Source: Epiperipatus broadwayi (Eukaryota > Onychophora > Udeonychophora > Euonychophora > Peripatidae). From it: a stretch of 64,000 nucleotides of DNA. Below are positions 1 through 10,195 of the stretch, piece after piece. Position 1 is the first letter of the stretch. Each line of letters opens with the position of its first letter. The stretch lies in contig JAQFVV010000182.1 of the NCBI GenBank assembly GCA_028023455.1, forward strand, positions 1,922,001 through 1,986,000, in the 5' to 3' direction. A program made the position numbers and the translations under genes. The notes beneath the pieces are model-generated. The model worked only from the letters and a program-made list of their open reading frames with translations, made no database searches and was not told the origin of the DNA.

Positions 1-1778
1 TAAAATAATTATATAACTAATTAGTTAGAAGATTTTGTGATTTCAAATACCCAAGTCTGAATTCAATAGTTTCATTAAATTGACCAAACAAATTTTTTTC
101 CTACTCAGATGATAATTAATCCAGGAACTTTTAGATATTGAGTCTGCTATTAACATAGTTATAATTTTTTTTAATAATTATATCAATCACAAATATAGAA
201 AGTGAACTCTTTCTGAGTTACAATAAAAGGAAGCTTTTGTTTTATCTTCAATGTTAAGAAAACTTGCAGAAATTCTGATTATATATAGACCACAATTTTA
301 CTTAGGCACTAACAATTGCATAGTTCTTGGAGTATATATTAAATGAATAACACCAATAATTGAAGAAGATAATAAAAGTATTGGAACCAGGGGGAAATAG
401 TTGTAAATGTTTAAATTTTTATTACTTAGATAATATATAGGAGTTGAGATAAATATTTAAAAGATTCCAAAGAAAATAAATATGGGCTGCTTAGAAATAA
501 TTTATAATAAGTGGGGTTTTTTTTAAAAAAAAAAAGCTAGATTAATTAACTGATATAAAAACTCTTTCTTTAATCAGTTATTTGGTTTGCAGATAAAAGA
601 GTACTTATGAAGAAATATAATTGAGTTTAATAGCATCTTTTCCCCATAATTACAAAACCTGTCACATATTTTTGTAAATAAGTTATTTCATCTTAAGTTA
701 GTGATATTTAAAATTTCCAACTTTAGTGTTCTAACTATATTAATTGCCACAATAGGGTGCTTTTCTTCACAATTTTGCAGTGAAATTAACATATAATTAG
801 TAGAACATTATTATTTCCTAAATTTGGCACACACTTCTTTCTGTATGAGTTTCTTTCTAAAGATAATTCTCAACTTTTTTTTCCCAATTTCTTTTTATTC
901 TTCACAGTACTCTTTAAAGTGTCTTTCATCATTCATCTTAAGAGCGTTCCCATCCAATTCTTCTAATTTCTTCAATATATATTTAGAACCAATGGTCTCT
1001 CTAAGCTGCATACTATTCAATGGCTTCTCCATACTTCGACATGTCAATACTTGAAGTATTCTTCTATTTGTTTTTATGGTTAAACACACAAAGTTGAATC
1101 CAGATGAATAATTTTGATAAAAAGAATTAATAAACATAATTGATCTATATCTGCAGTAGGGACAAGGATATTTTTATGCAGACTTCAGTTTATGTAGTGT
1201 CCTGCCCAAAACAACTAAAAATAGATGGCAAAACATTTGTCACAACTGGAACTGCAGTTTGAGTATGATGAGACTTTTTTATTATTGTAATTTTTAAAAA
1301 AAATTCCAACTTATAAATATTTTATTTTAGGCCCTAAAAATATCAAAATATTCATCAAGACAATCTTGAGTCAATTTAAAAATTAAAAAAAAAAGTATTT
1401 AAATATAAATACTCCTGGTCAGTTGAAACTGAAGTGCCTTAGTCATAAAAAATTATAATTACTGCATTAAACTTGGGGGTGATTTTGGATATCAAAGCAA
1501 TAAGATGACATCATTTGTAAAAATATTTCTGATAGTTAAATTCAAAGAAGTGAATTTACTACCAGTAAAAAATATATGGAAAATAGACTATTTACAGCAA
1601 CATTTAAGTCAAAAAGTTCATACTGATTCAGTTATTGCCATTTGAAATTTTGAGAATTTTAACTGACAACCTGAAAGATCATAATTTGAGAAAACATAAT
1701 TAAAATTCTAATAGAATGTTATCCTAGCAATTACCATCAATTTGTCAATGCTTTCTACACAATCTATACTTGATAATT
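1..1778. other. A+T-rich non-coding stretch
   Basis: I see no supportable gene, RNA or transposon here. The stretch is A/T homopolymer-rich, and its short open frames have no recognisable motif and overlap on both strands around 0.82-1.14 kb, as chance frames do in A+T-rich DNA. If the SLAIN-like exon near 60.6 kb is real, this may be part of its intron. Confidence 0.5.
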
Positions 1779-1962
1779 GTATTTTTATATTGGACTATTT
1801 CCATCATCTAATATGTGTGTTGAATGTCTTTAGAAAAGTTTAATTTTTAGTTAAATATTCCAAATGCATTCAACTGTTAGTAATATTTAACTAAAAATTA
1901 AACTTTTCTAAAGACATTCAACACACATATTAGATGATGGAAATAGTCCAATATAAAAATAC
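1779..1962. repeat. 81-bp perfect inverted repeat (hairpin)
   Basis: Arms 1779-1859 and 1882-1962 are exact reverse complements over 81 bases, with a 22-base spacer (1860-1881). The outer part of each arm (about 1791-1835) resembles the outer ends of the Penelope-like inverted repeat at 56.08 kb and 58.5 kb, sharing the stretch around ACTATTTCCATCATCTA and the following TTGAATG. I infer a terminal fragment of that element family that was duplicated head-to-head. Perfect identity in otherwise decayed DNA suggests a recent event or gene conversion. Confidence 0.85.
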
Positions 1963-2309
1963 AGCTAGAACACCATCATCACAAACCTTCAGAAAAACAA
2001 TATACTTGATAATGTAGAAAAATATGTTAATATTCCCAAAACATAGCATAGCAAAAATTATTTCTTTAAATTTATAGAATATATACATTTAAACACACAT
2101 AAGATTATTGAAGTTTGAGCAGCTTCATTTCATTGTTTGATAGTTAATGAAGGTATAGATATTTCGGGATAAAAAATTATATATAAAATAAAGATCAAAA
2201 TTTGAATCCAGCTATCACAAAATTTATTGGCATTATTAATCTTAAACTACTAAACATCACATGATCACCATTTCTTATGCTTGCTCATAACTGTTATTAA
2301 AATGGAAAA

Positions 2310-2501
2310 AACTCTCCATATAGTAATGCCACTCAGTGCAGTGCTCTCAGATCCAAGGCACCTCAATGACGAAAGCCACAAGCTAGAAATTAGTTTGGCG
2401 ATATTGATGAGTAGGCCCTAGATAGGGATTTTATGCACAAGCCTTTTGGCATCCATTGATTATTCTGGCTTGCACTGAGTGGCACTACTGTATGGAGAGT
2501 T
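2310..2501. mobile_element. short TIR element, copy 1, with decayed hammerhead-like core
   Basis: Terminal inverted repeats 2310-2340 and 2471-2501 match at 29 of 31 bases. The interior is homologous to 8471-8647. The shared block includes the region (2371-2411) that in the other copy reads as a hammerhead-like fold. Here the invariant core C is replaced by A and GAAAC reads GAAAT, so this copy should be inactive. There is no coding capacity. It could be a MITE or a small non-autonomous retroelement. Confidence 0.65.
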
Positions 2502-2600
2502 TTGCCTGTTTTCATTATTAATCTTATTGCATATGATAATCATTCTACTGTAATAGGGACGAAAATGTTTTATAGAGAGAATAACTTTAATTTATTAAAA

Positions 2601-2958
2601 AAAAAAAATGGTTATGTTTATCTTTGTAATGTTAAGAGAAACAAATGCTATGACTGCTTATGTATGAGAGATATGTCATATTTAGTTTAACAGTACTATG
2701 TGGCTCATATGAAAGATCTGGAAAATATATGATACATGGAAACAGGTTCTATTTATTAAAGATATGGAAATCCTTTAAGAACAAAAAATGGTTATGTTTA
2801 TCTTTGTAATGTTAAGAAAAACAAATGCTATGACTGCTTATGTATGAGAGATATGTCATATTTAGTTTAACAGTACTATGTGACTCATATGAAAGATCTG
2901 GAAATGATACAAGGAAACAGGTTCTATTTATTAAAGATATGGAAATCCTTTAAGAACA
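2601..2958. repeat. tandem duplication, about 180-bp unit, two copies
   Basis: The block beginning ATGGTTATGTTTATC at 2609 recurs at 2789, and the copies stay nearly identical to about 2958. Differences are few: a single base around 2638, and a small indel around 2720-2730 matched at about 2900. The first copy contains a 62-codon open frame beginning at 2502 that has no family signal, and I do not treat it as a gene. Confidence 0.85.
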
Positions 2959-3326
2959 ATAATCTACAAGAATCGAAAACATTAAAGAATTGGCCAACAT
3001 TTCAGAAATTGATTTTAATTCATTTAGATCTCTAATTGAAATAAGATAAGTATCTAAATATTAAATGCTGGTAACAAAGTATGACATTTTAATAAGTTAT
3101 TGCACAAGACAAGTTGAAGAATTCAATGATCCACTAAATAAATATTGTTTAAAAAACCTCAAAAACACACAATATTAGGTAACGTGTGATTCTTCAAAAT
3201 GTATTTGCATAATTATTAGCATTAAACAAAACTATACAAAGGACTAATTTATTCTCAATCAAAATACACCAATTTGCAAAGACAAAAATTACTAAACTAA
3301 AAACATATCTAGATATCTTATAAAGT

Positions 3327-3905
3327 ATGAACTGGCAAAATTTTTTAGATTCCAATGAATATATTGATACTTCATCAACACTTAAATGTATTCAACTGCT
3401 TTGTAATCATTTGAATACTATATTTCCAGAAGATATAAATGACTGTAATGTCTTAAATTCTTTTTGTAATGAGAAAAAATTTAAAAAGAGCATGAAAATG
3501 AATCTGAAACAAATATTTGTAAAATATAAATCTATAATAAATAATAATGATAAAAATCACATAAGCTTAGACATAATTTTAGAACTATATTTGAAATTTT
3601 TAGTAAATGAAAAATTGGAGCAATCAAATCATTTAATGATTTAGTTACTTATGTCTTAAAAGATCAAGAATATAAAAAACTTTCAGTACTTTTTGATATA
3701 TGGAAACTTTTTAAGCTTTTAGCAGTAATTGTAAAGGTGGTTTTAGTTTAATGAATATGACAAAATCAAAATCCCATACTAGACTAGATAAAGAATATTT
3801 GAATAAATTAATAAAAATTAAGCATTATATCTTGTCAAAAAATCAGACAAACCTACACAAAATTCATAAATTTTGGATAAATTGTAAAGAATACATAAAA
3901 ATATA
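3327..3905 (+). pseudogene. hAT-type transposase C-terminal remnant
   Basis: A 105-codon frame (3327-3644) is followed, after stops and frameshifts, by a segment around 3740-3900 whose translation contains GFSLMNMTKSKSHTRLDKEY and then LNKLIKIKHYI. This resembles the C-terminal dimerisation region of hAT transposases (pattern ERxFSxMxxIK, then RL followed by LNxLMxI). The N-terminal BED finger and catalytic residues are not visible. The upstream part of the frame is a plausible but unproven continuation. I read this as an old broken hAT copy related to KIAA1586/ZNF862-like domesticated proteins. The family assignment rests on motif recall, not a search. Confidence 0.45.
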
Positions 3906-4635
3906 ATGGACTAATTATTATTAAGTCTTGTTACTATTTTTAAGTTATGTTCTACAATATTTCATTATATATAAACTATTTTATATTTAAATGTGCAAAT
4001 ATATGCTATATTTTGGCTCCTTTACATATATATATATTGTTGACCATTTGTCGGTTTAGTATGCAGTTCAAGTATTTTTAGCTCGGAGATAGTTTACACT
4101 TAGAGGAAACATAGTTCAGTACCAATCTTTTGATGACTTTTTGTATAACATGCTTAATTAATGATTACATCAGGTTATTACCTATGAATAACTAGGATGA
4201 ATTTGCTTTTAAAAATAATCTAAATAAAATATTTGAGAAATTTTTCTGTGGCCCAATTTATAATGAGTAATATCTTATGAAGCTGCTATTGAGAAAATTT
4301 TGCTCATGTTTGGTACATTATTTAGATGTCTAAATAATTTTATATAGTAATTGTAAATAATACAAAATATAATATTTATTTTAAATCAAATAACTTAATT
4401 ACATTAATTGTGATACATATATTTGTGATCATGAAGTACAAAATAAACTTAAATTGTATAGTCAGCTGCTTGGTGTATCAAGTGATATTTAAACAATAAA
4501 TTAGCAGGATTACAATAACAGTTATCTTCATTTGACCATATTGATTTTTGTTGTTTTTTTTAATTTTATTTTCCTCATCAGAGAATCCATCTAGAAACTT
4601 ATCGTTCTTAAGTCAGTTTCTCATTATTAACATCA
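3906..4635. other. A+T-rich non-coding stretch
   Basis: There is a short TA microsatellite near 4025-4040 and otherwise no feature I can support. The open frame beginning at 4548 ends inside the LINE that starts at 4652 and is out of frame with the reverse transcriptase, so it is not a gene. Confidence 0.5.
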
Positions 4636-4651
4636 AAAAATCAAAAATTTT

Positions 4652-6847
4652 GACCATTATGTTGAAAAGTTTAAGCCAGGTGGAATCACGATTAAAAATT
4701 CAAGCCACAAAATCACAGAAAAAAGAATTATTGATAAATTAAAGATGATGCCAGACAAAACACATCCTGGCTTGCATGGAATCCCAAAATTCCTCTTGCT
4801 TCATTTAAGTGCTTTCTCAGCACCAATCATTAAAAGAATGGAAGATCTTTTGGCTGATGGCTGCCAGGAACTTCCAGGGATCAACCCAATTGCCATGGTT
4901 CCTCTGGTTAAGAAACTAGCAGGACCTCAGAATCTGGGGAATCTCAGGCCAATATCAATGATCTCTCTACTGATAAAGACAGTTGAGGCCTTAATCAAAA
5001 ATGACATACAAGATATTATAATTGATCAGCTGTCCAATTGCCAGTTTGCCAAAAAGGGAAGCTCGACAGCTGATGCTGTGAGCCGATTTCGTCTATTAAT
5101 AGACCACATTCGCATGAAGATCTCGCAGCCAATCGCAGTTCAGCTCAATTTTGCTACTGCTTTTGATTGCGTTCGAGTTGACGCCCTCATGAAGATTCTG
5201 GAGGGACTCAAAGTACCAGCTGCCTACCTCCAGATGATAGAGAACCTCCTGTATAATAGGGAAGTGTTTTTGTCTCTGGATGGGAGGGTGTCCCCAGGAT
5301 TTAAGCCTGTTGTTTCTATTCCTTAGGGCTCTCCTCTGAGTGCACTCCTTTTCACTACCTATGTGAATCCCCTCCTGCTGGGCATCGAGACATCTCTTAA
5401 AGAGATATCCATACCTTTGCTAAAAGAAAGGGTCCATCATGTCTCCTATATAGATGATGTGGTGGTTTTTCTTGCTTCACAGGAGGAGCTTGCTGGACTA
5501 GAGAAGCTCTTGGACCAATTCGAATGCGAATTTGGTCCAAGAGTCAACAAAGAGAAGTCGGCAATCTGGTCGATTATGACTGGCAAGCAAATTCCTGGCA
5601 TATTTAAGGCTCCACCTCAGAAGTTCCTGGGTTTTCAGCTAGCGGCCTCCCCATCTAAAATGAGGAAGGAAATTGAAAACAATTTAATGACTAAGATAAC
5701 AAAACTTATTGGATCATTGGAGAAGATTTATTTGTCTTTGTTCAGGAAAATCGCACTGATGAATGCTGTCATGCTCCCCAAGATTACATACTTCCTTGCA
5801 GGTTTCTCACCGACAAAAGCCTTTATAAGGAATGTCGAAACCCAATGTAGGAAGCTGTGTTGGGGGGGGGGCTCCTGTCATCAGCCTGCGCCTCCTACAG
5901 AAACCTAAACAGATGAACGGCATAGGACTACACTCAATCAAAATCTTATTAATATAGTGTTTTCAGATTATTTATGAAAAATCCAGATATGGAAGGGCCA
6001 ATATTCCCAGAAGAAATAACTCCTACCGATAGGCCACCTCCCAAAAGTGGAAGGCTTTGGATTCAAAAGCAAATCTCTATAATATTTAACCATCTAAAAA
6101 TGAAGCCAGGAACAGTGTTTAATAACAAACTAAACTACTGGCACACATATGATCTTATGAATCTGGAAGAAACTAAAATTGACAATATTCTTTCAATTGG
6201 AATATCGAGGTTCTCCAGGTTGACCAAACGTCTAAAATTGGAACCGAGGTTTGTTGATTTTTTAATCAAGGTTAACCTTAGGGCCTTGCCTACTGCTGAC
6301 TTCCTGCATAGTAACAGGAATTATAATCTGGACCCTATATGCGCACTATGTAGGCGTAGTGATGAGACAATGGCACATATATTGGAGGAGTGTCAAATTT
6401 GGAATAGCATAAGAAACACTTTTAAATCTTTCATTAAAAACAAAGAATCAGCTTGTGTAAATTTGACTAAGGCCTTCAAGAGTGGACATTTTGGGGTCAT
6501 AAGATTAGCAACATTCATAAATTTTTCCATTTGGTCTTTGAGAAATAAGACTATCTTTGAGAGTGGAGAAGAATATGACATGATGAAAATGTCTTTACAA
6601 TTACTAAAAGAAATAAAAGAATTAGACCAAAAATTTTCTCAGAATTGGACATTCAACCAGACATGGGCCCTAATAAATCTAAAATAAAATGTAGTACCAA
6701 TGATGAAAAGAAATTGCTTTTTGTTTATATATATACAAGTGTAACCTCTGATTGTGTTGACTGGTCTCATTTGAGATCAATATGTAATTGTCCTTCCTTT
6801 TGTAAATGATTCTTATGGTTTGTGAATAAAATTTCCTTTTGAAAGAT
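4652..6847 (+). mobile_element. 5'-truncated LINE (copy A) with 16-bp target site duplication
   Basis: The body is flanked by the identical 16-mer AAAAATCAAAAATTTT at 4636-4651 and 6848-6863, as expected of target-primed reverse transcription. It carries the RT palm and C-terminal region but no endonuclease, so it is 5'-truncated. The 3' UTR has AATAAA-like signals near 6825. There is no long poly(A), so the tail is short or was lost. Related copies lie at 9456-10195 (minus strand) and 56765-58421. I cannot place the clade. The RT plus C-terminal zinc knuckle without a visible REL-type nuclease argues for an APE-type lineage. Confidence 0.85.
4745..6687 (+). pseudogene. LINE reverse transcriptase with C-terminal zinc knuckle, broken
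   Basis: Frame 4745-5326 carries RT blocks with LRPISMISLLIKTVEALI and the AFD-type motif (FATAFDCV, where the first catalytic Asp sits in AFD). A TAG at 5324-5326 replaces the Gln codon expected in the PQGSPLS motif, and the same frame continues at 5363-5908 with the catalytic YIDD box (around residue 29-32 of that frame). A run of ten G at about 5862-5871 then shifts the frame. Frame 5974-6687 holds a zf-RVT-like CxxC...HxxxxC knuckle (CALCRRSDETMAHILEEC). The product would copy its own RNA at the target site. Only a few lesions are visible, so this is a fairly young but dead copy. Confidence 0.8.
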
Positions 6848-6863
6848 AAAAATCAAAAATTTT

Positions 6864-8470
6864 TATAGTTAGCTTATAAGAGAAATCACTGAAATATAAT
6901 TCTTGAATGATTTCAGAATCCAGATTGTCAAAAACGAATTTACAATCTCAGTTATCACTGGGTTTTTTTTTTTTTTTAGCAAACATGAATGAAATTGCAA
7001 ATGGGGTACAACTAACATTTCTCTCACTTGAATGAAAACCAATATACCAGAAACTGTATTTACAATCTGCTGGTATTTTCATTTAATGCCTATTGGTAAT
7101 TATCATTTACGTAATTAAATTCAAATAAATATATAAGATATCTATATCTAATAAAATTCACATTCAATACTTTGATTTCTTCTAATATTGGGATGCTTTT
7201 TGCAAATCTATTAATTTCATCAATCTTACTATATATATTAAGCTCACGAGACATAGAATAATAGTGATAAATTACAGGACTTTTCTAAGAATTATCACAA
7301 AGTATAAGTAATATCAAATCAACAAAATCATTCCTTTGTTTAAAACTTATTATTCCTAAGTATTCATCCACCCCCCACACACACATACCTCTACTATTTT
7401 AAAATTAAATATATTTAAAAAAACAAAAACTAGTAAAACTGGAATGATTTAAATTACAAAAATTATAACTACTAAAAAAAACAAGTTTAAGTTAAACTAA
7501 AAAAAAAAATATTAAAAAAAAAGTAATTATTTTTTTAAAATAATAAATATATACTTGTGTTTATAAATATTGTACTCCTTTAAAAAAAAACACAATTTAA
7601 AAATAAGATTATATTTAAAACAGAACATATAATTTTCTGTAATGATGCCAGTTAAATGTTCAATTTTATTTTTTTTGCCTTTTCAGGCTCAACAATATAC
7701 ATATAGACTGACATAAAAATTCTCTTTATTATACAAGTTTATAACTCTCCTGTGAAGATTTATCTAATAAATGTAAATATAGTTACGAACATTTTTGTAT
7801 ATATATAAACACATGAGTATTGTATAAAAATTCTAAAAACACATTTCCAATATTCATTTAATTTTCCATAAGTATACATTAAAAAAAAAATTATATAAAA
7901 AAGAATCATGTTTATAATTATGTTAAAAGATAGCCAAAAACAATAAATGGTCTTGATGATTAGATAATGCTCATGGAAGAATCTTATGATTTAGTAATCT
8001 TGTTATTGATCAATAAATTGATATCTACTTATTTTCAGTTAGGAATTTAAAATCCCTGATTATCAAGAAAAGGCCAGATAGATGTTATTGCACAGACCAT
8101 AAAACTTGCATTGATCACAAAACAAAAAATATGAATGCTCATAATAGTAACTTTCATTACTGAGAGAGCTCTTTATACTTCTATAGGCTCAGAGTTCATA
8201 GTTTATCTTTGCTCTTCTGATATCCATATAATAATATATGGAATTAATTTAAAAAATGATATAAATGTTGATATGAAAGATGTGGTTTAATTTATGAATT
8301 TGGAGAGTAGGCTCTGTTAAATAAAATATATGATTATTTACTTAGAACATATAAGCTAATGGGCTCGGATTGAAAACATTCAGGTGTTTTCGGTTTAAGA
8401 CTCATAGTTTTGTAGTTAAGTGGAGATAAAAGGTGGCTGCTGGAGGGTTGCATTAGATCCTAAGATCTAG
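6864..8470. other. A+T-rich non-coding stretch
   Basis: Dominated by A and T homopolymers with a C-rich/CA patch at 7370-7386. I see no gene, RNA or clear transposon. Confidence 0.5.
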
Positions 8471-8647
8471 GTGCAGTGCTTTCAGATCCAAGGATCCTTA
8501 CTGATGAAGGCCACAAGCCAGAAACTAGTCTGGGGATATTGGATGAGTAGGCCCCAGATGGGGATTTTATGCACAAGCCTTCTGGCATCCATTGATTACT
8601 CTAGCTTTCTGTGTGTGGCAATACGTATAGTGAGTTCTGCCTGTTTT
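8471..8647 (+). mobile_element. short repeat element, copy 2, carrying a hammerhead-like motif
   Basis: Homologous along its length to 2340-2515, including the blocks TATGCACAAGCCTT and GGCATCCATTGATTA and the end GCCTGTTTT. The terminal inverted repeats are more diverged than in copy 1. A 66-codon frame crosses it (8471-8671), but the homology to copy 1 is at DNA level and ignores that frame, so it is not coding. Confidence 0.6.
8494..8537 (+). ncRNA. candidate hammerhead-like ribozyme (type I, minimal stem III)
   Basis: The conserved core CTGATGA is at 8501-8507 and GAAA at 8521-8524. Stem I pairs 8494-8500 with 8531-8537 (7 bp, two G-U). Stem II pairs 8509-8511 with 8517-8519, with one unpaired A on each side at its base (8508, 8520). 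Stem III is only 8524-8525 with 8528-8529, with a 2-base loop. The scissile triplet would be GTC, with cleavage after 8530. Very short stem III is known from hammerheads in Penelope-like elements and retrozymes, which may act as dimers. The A/A mismatch at the base of stem II is atypical and lowers confidence. Confidence 0.4.
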
Positions 8648-9455
8648 AACAACAGTTATACACAAACATAAGAGGTGGTGGTCATGTGATATTTATTATT
8701 TAGAACATCAAGAGACTTTCAAACAACAAAATGATAAGCAGAATATAGTAGTTCCACTCAACTGATCAAAGAAACATTTTTTACTCTATTTTAGTCAAGA
8801 ACAGGTTAGGAATTTTGTTTTTTTCAGTCAAGCACTTTATTCTCAGGGAATATAATGTGTTGCCAATATAGAGATCATCATTAATGGTAAATTGGAATAG
8901 CATGTGATCTGAATCCAATTATCATTTTTGATTTTTCTTACCATTATTTATTTATATTTTTCTATTAATTTAAAATAAAAGAAAGAATGAAGAGACCCAT
9001 TTGTAATGAAAAATAACTAAATTTAAAAAAATTTGACCAGCTTAAGTTATTTATTGTTGAAATTTTTTGAAATAATATTTTTCACTCATTGCTGCAATTG
9101 CTGAAACAGAATATTTTTTTTAGAATATCATGCTTTGAGCGAAAAATTTTGACTTAGACCAACTCCTTTTTACTCTATCATAATTGAAAATCAAATCATT
9201 TACTTCTATATCCTGGTCTAATTCATATAAATTTCAATTCAGATAATGATCAATTGTTTTATTATAAATTATTCAAAGGTAGGTCAATAATGTATTATAT
9301 ACAGTTAAAAACTGTTAATATAATCAAAAAAAAAAATTTTTTTTTTTCCTTTTAAGTAAACATTACTCATATATAATGTATGAAAAATGTTTTTCTCCTT
9401 TAATTAATAAGTAAATAAATAATTGTTCAAAAGTTTATGTGACATTAAAGTATAC
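8648..9455. other. A+T-rich non-coding stretch
   Basis: There is an A-run/T-run pair near 9325-9350 that can fold back. Nothing else is supportable. Confidence 0.5.
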
Positions 9456-10195
9456 TTTTTTTTTTATTAAAAGAAGAAATTTATTCTTGGAAATAAAAAT
9501 ACAAAAACACTGTAGTCAGTTAGTAAACATTTGTTCATGATAAGTTGAATATTGAATAGTTTGTTAATGTTCGCACAAGGATGTAGTTAGTCTTATGCAA
9601 TGAGTGTTTTGTAATTAAGGTTAATTCTTGCCCCGGTTTCCTGGAACAAATGGTCTGGAGCCAGAAGTTGGTCTCTATCCTTAATTTTAGAGATCAATTC
9701 TGTGAAAACATGATAGATGTCGTGATTGGTTTGGGTAAATATTAGCTTGCATCTAGTAAGCCAAACTGCAAAATGGAGAAGGTATCATTTTCTATGGATT
9801 TACTAATGGAAAAAGCATCTGTTATTCCAGGTGACCCACTATTGACAATGAAATTGTGAAGTGAAGCTAGAAAGGAGCAGGAGTAAAAGAGATGCTGGAT
9901 CGCTTCATCATCAGTCTGGCATAATTGACACTGTGAATTGATCTTTGTGAATCCTTCTCCAAACCAAGAAATGATTGGTGGGAAGTGAGGACATTAAAGT
10001 ATAATTTAAAGTGATACATTGACCTTCATTCCAGAAACCATTAATTCTCCAGTCTGCCAATCCACTATTATACTCTACTTGATGAAAATTTAAAAAAATA
10101 ATCTTTCTATTAAAATTGTCATATTCCAGACTATCCATTGTATTTGGTGACTCATGTAAAATGTAGATTTTTTTTTTCCCCATCACATGTAATGA
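9456..10195 (-). mobile_element. 5'-truncated LINE 3' end (copy B)
   Basis: Read on the minus strand it ends in AATAAA-like signals and a poly(A) stretch, the T-run at 9456-9465. Upstream, frames with shifts encode a zinc-knuckle region (CQLCQTDDEAIQHLFYSC, about 9870-9935) and a C-terminal tail containing CKLIFTQTNHDIYHVFTELI, ending in TAA near 9600. The arrangement matches the C-terminus of copy A at 4652-6847 (knuckle, then a helical tail), though the sequences have diverged. Frame 9911-10186 covers the upstream part. RT and endonuclease are absent. Confidence 0.65.
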
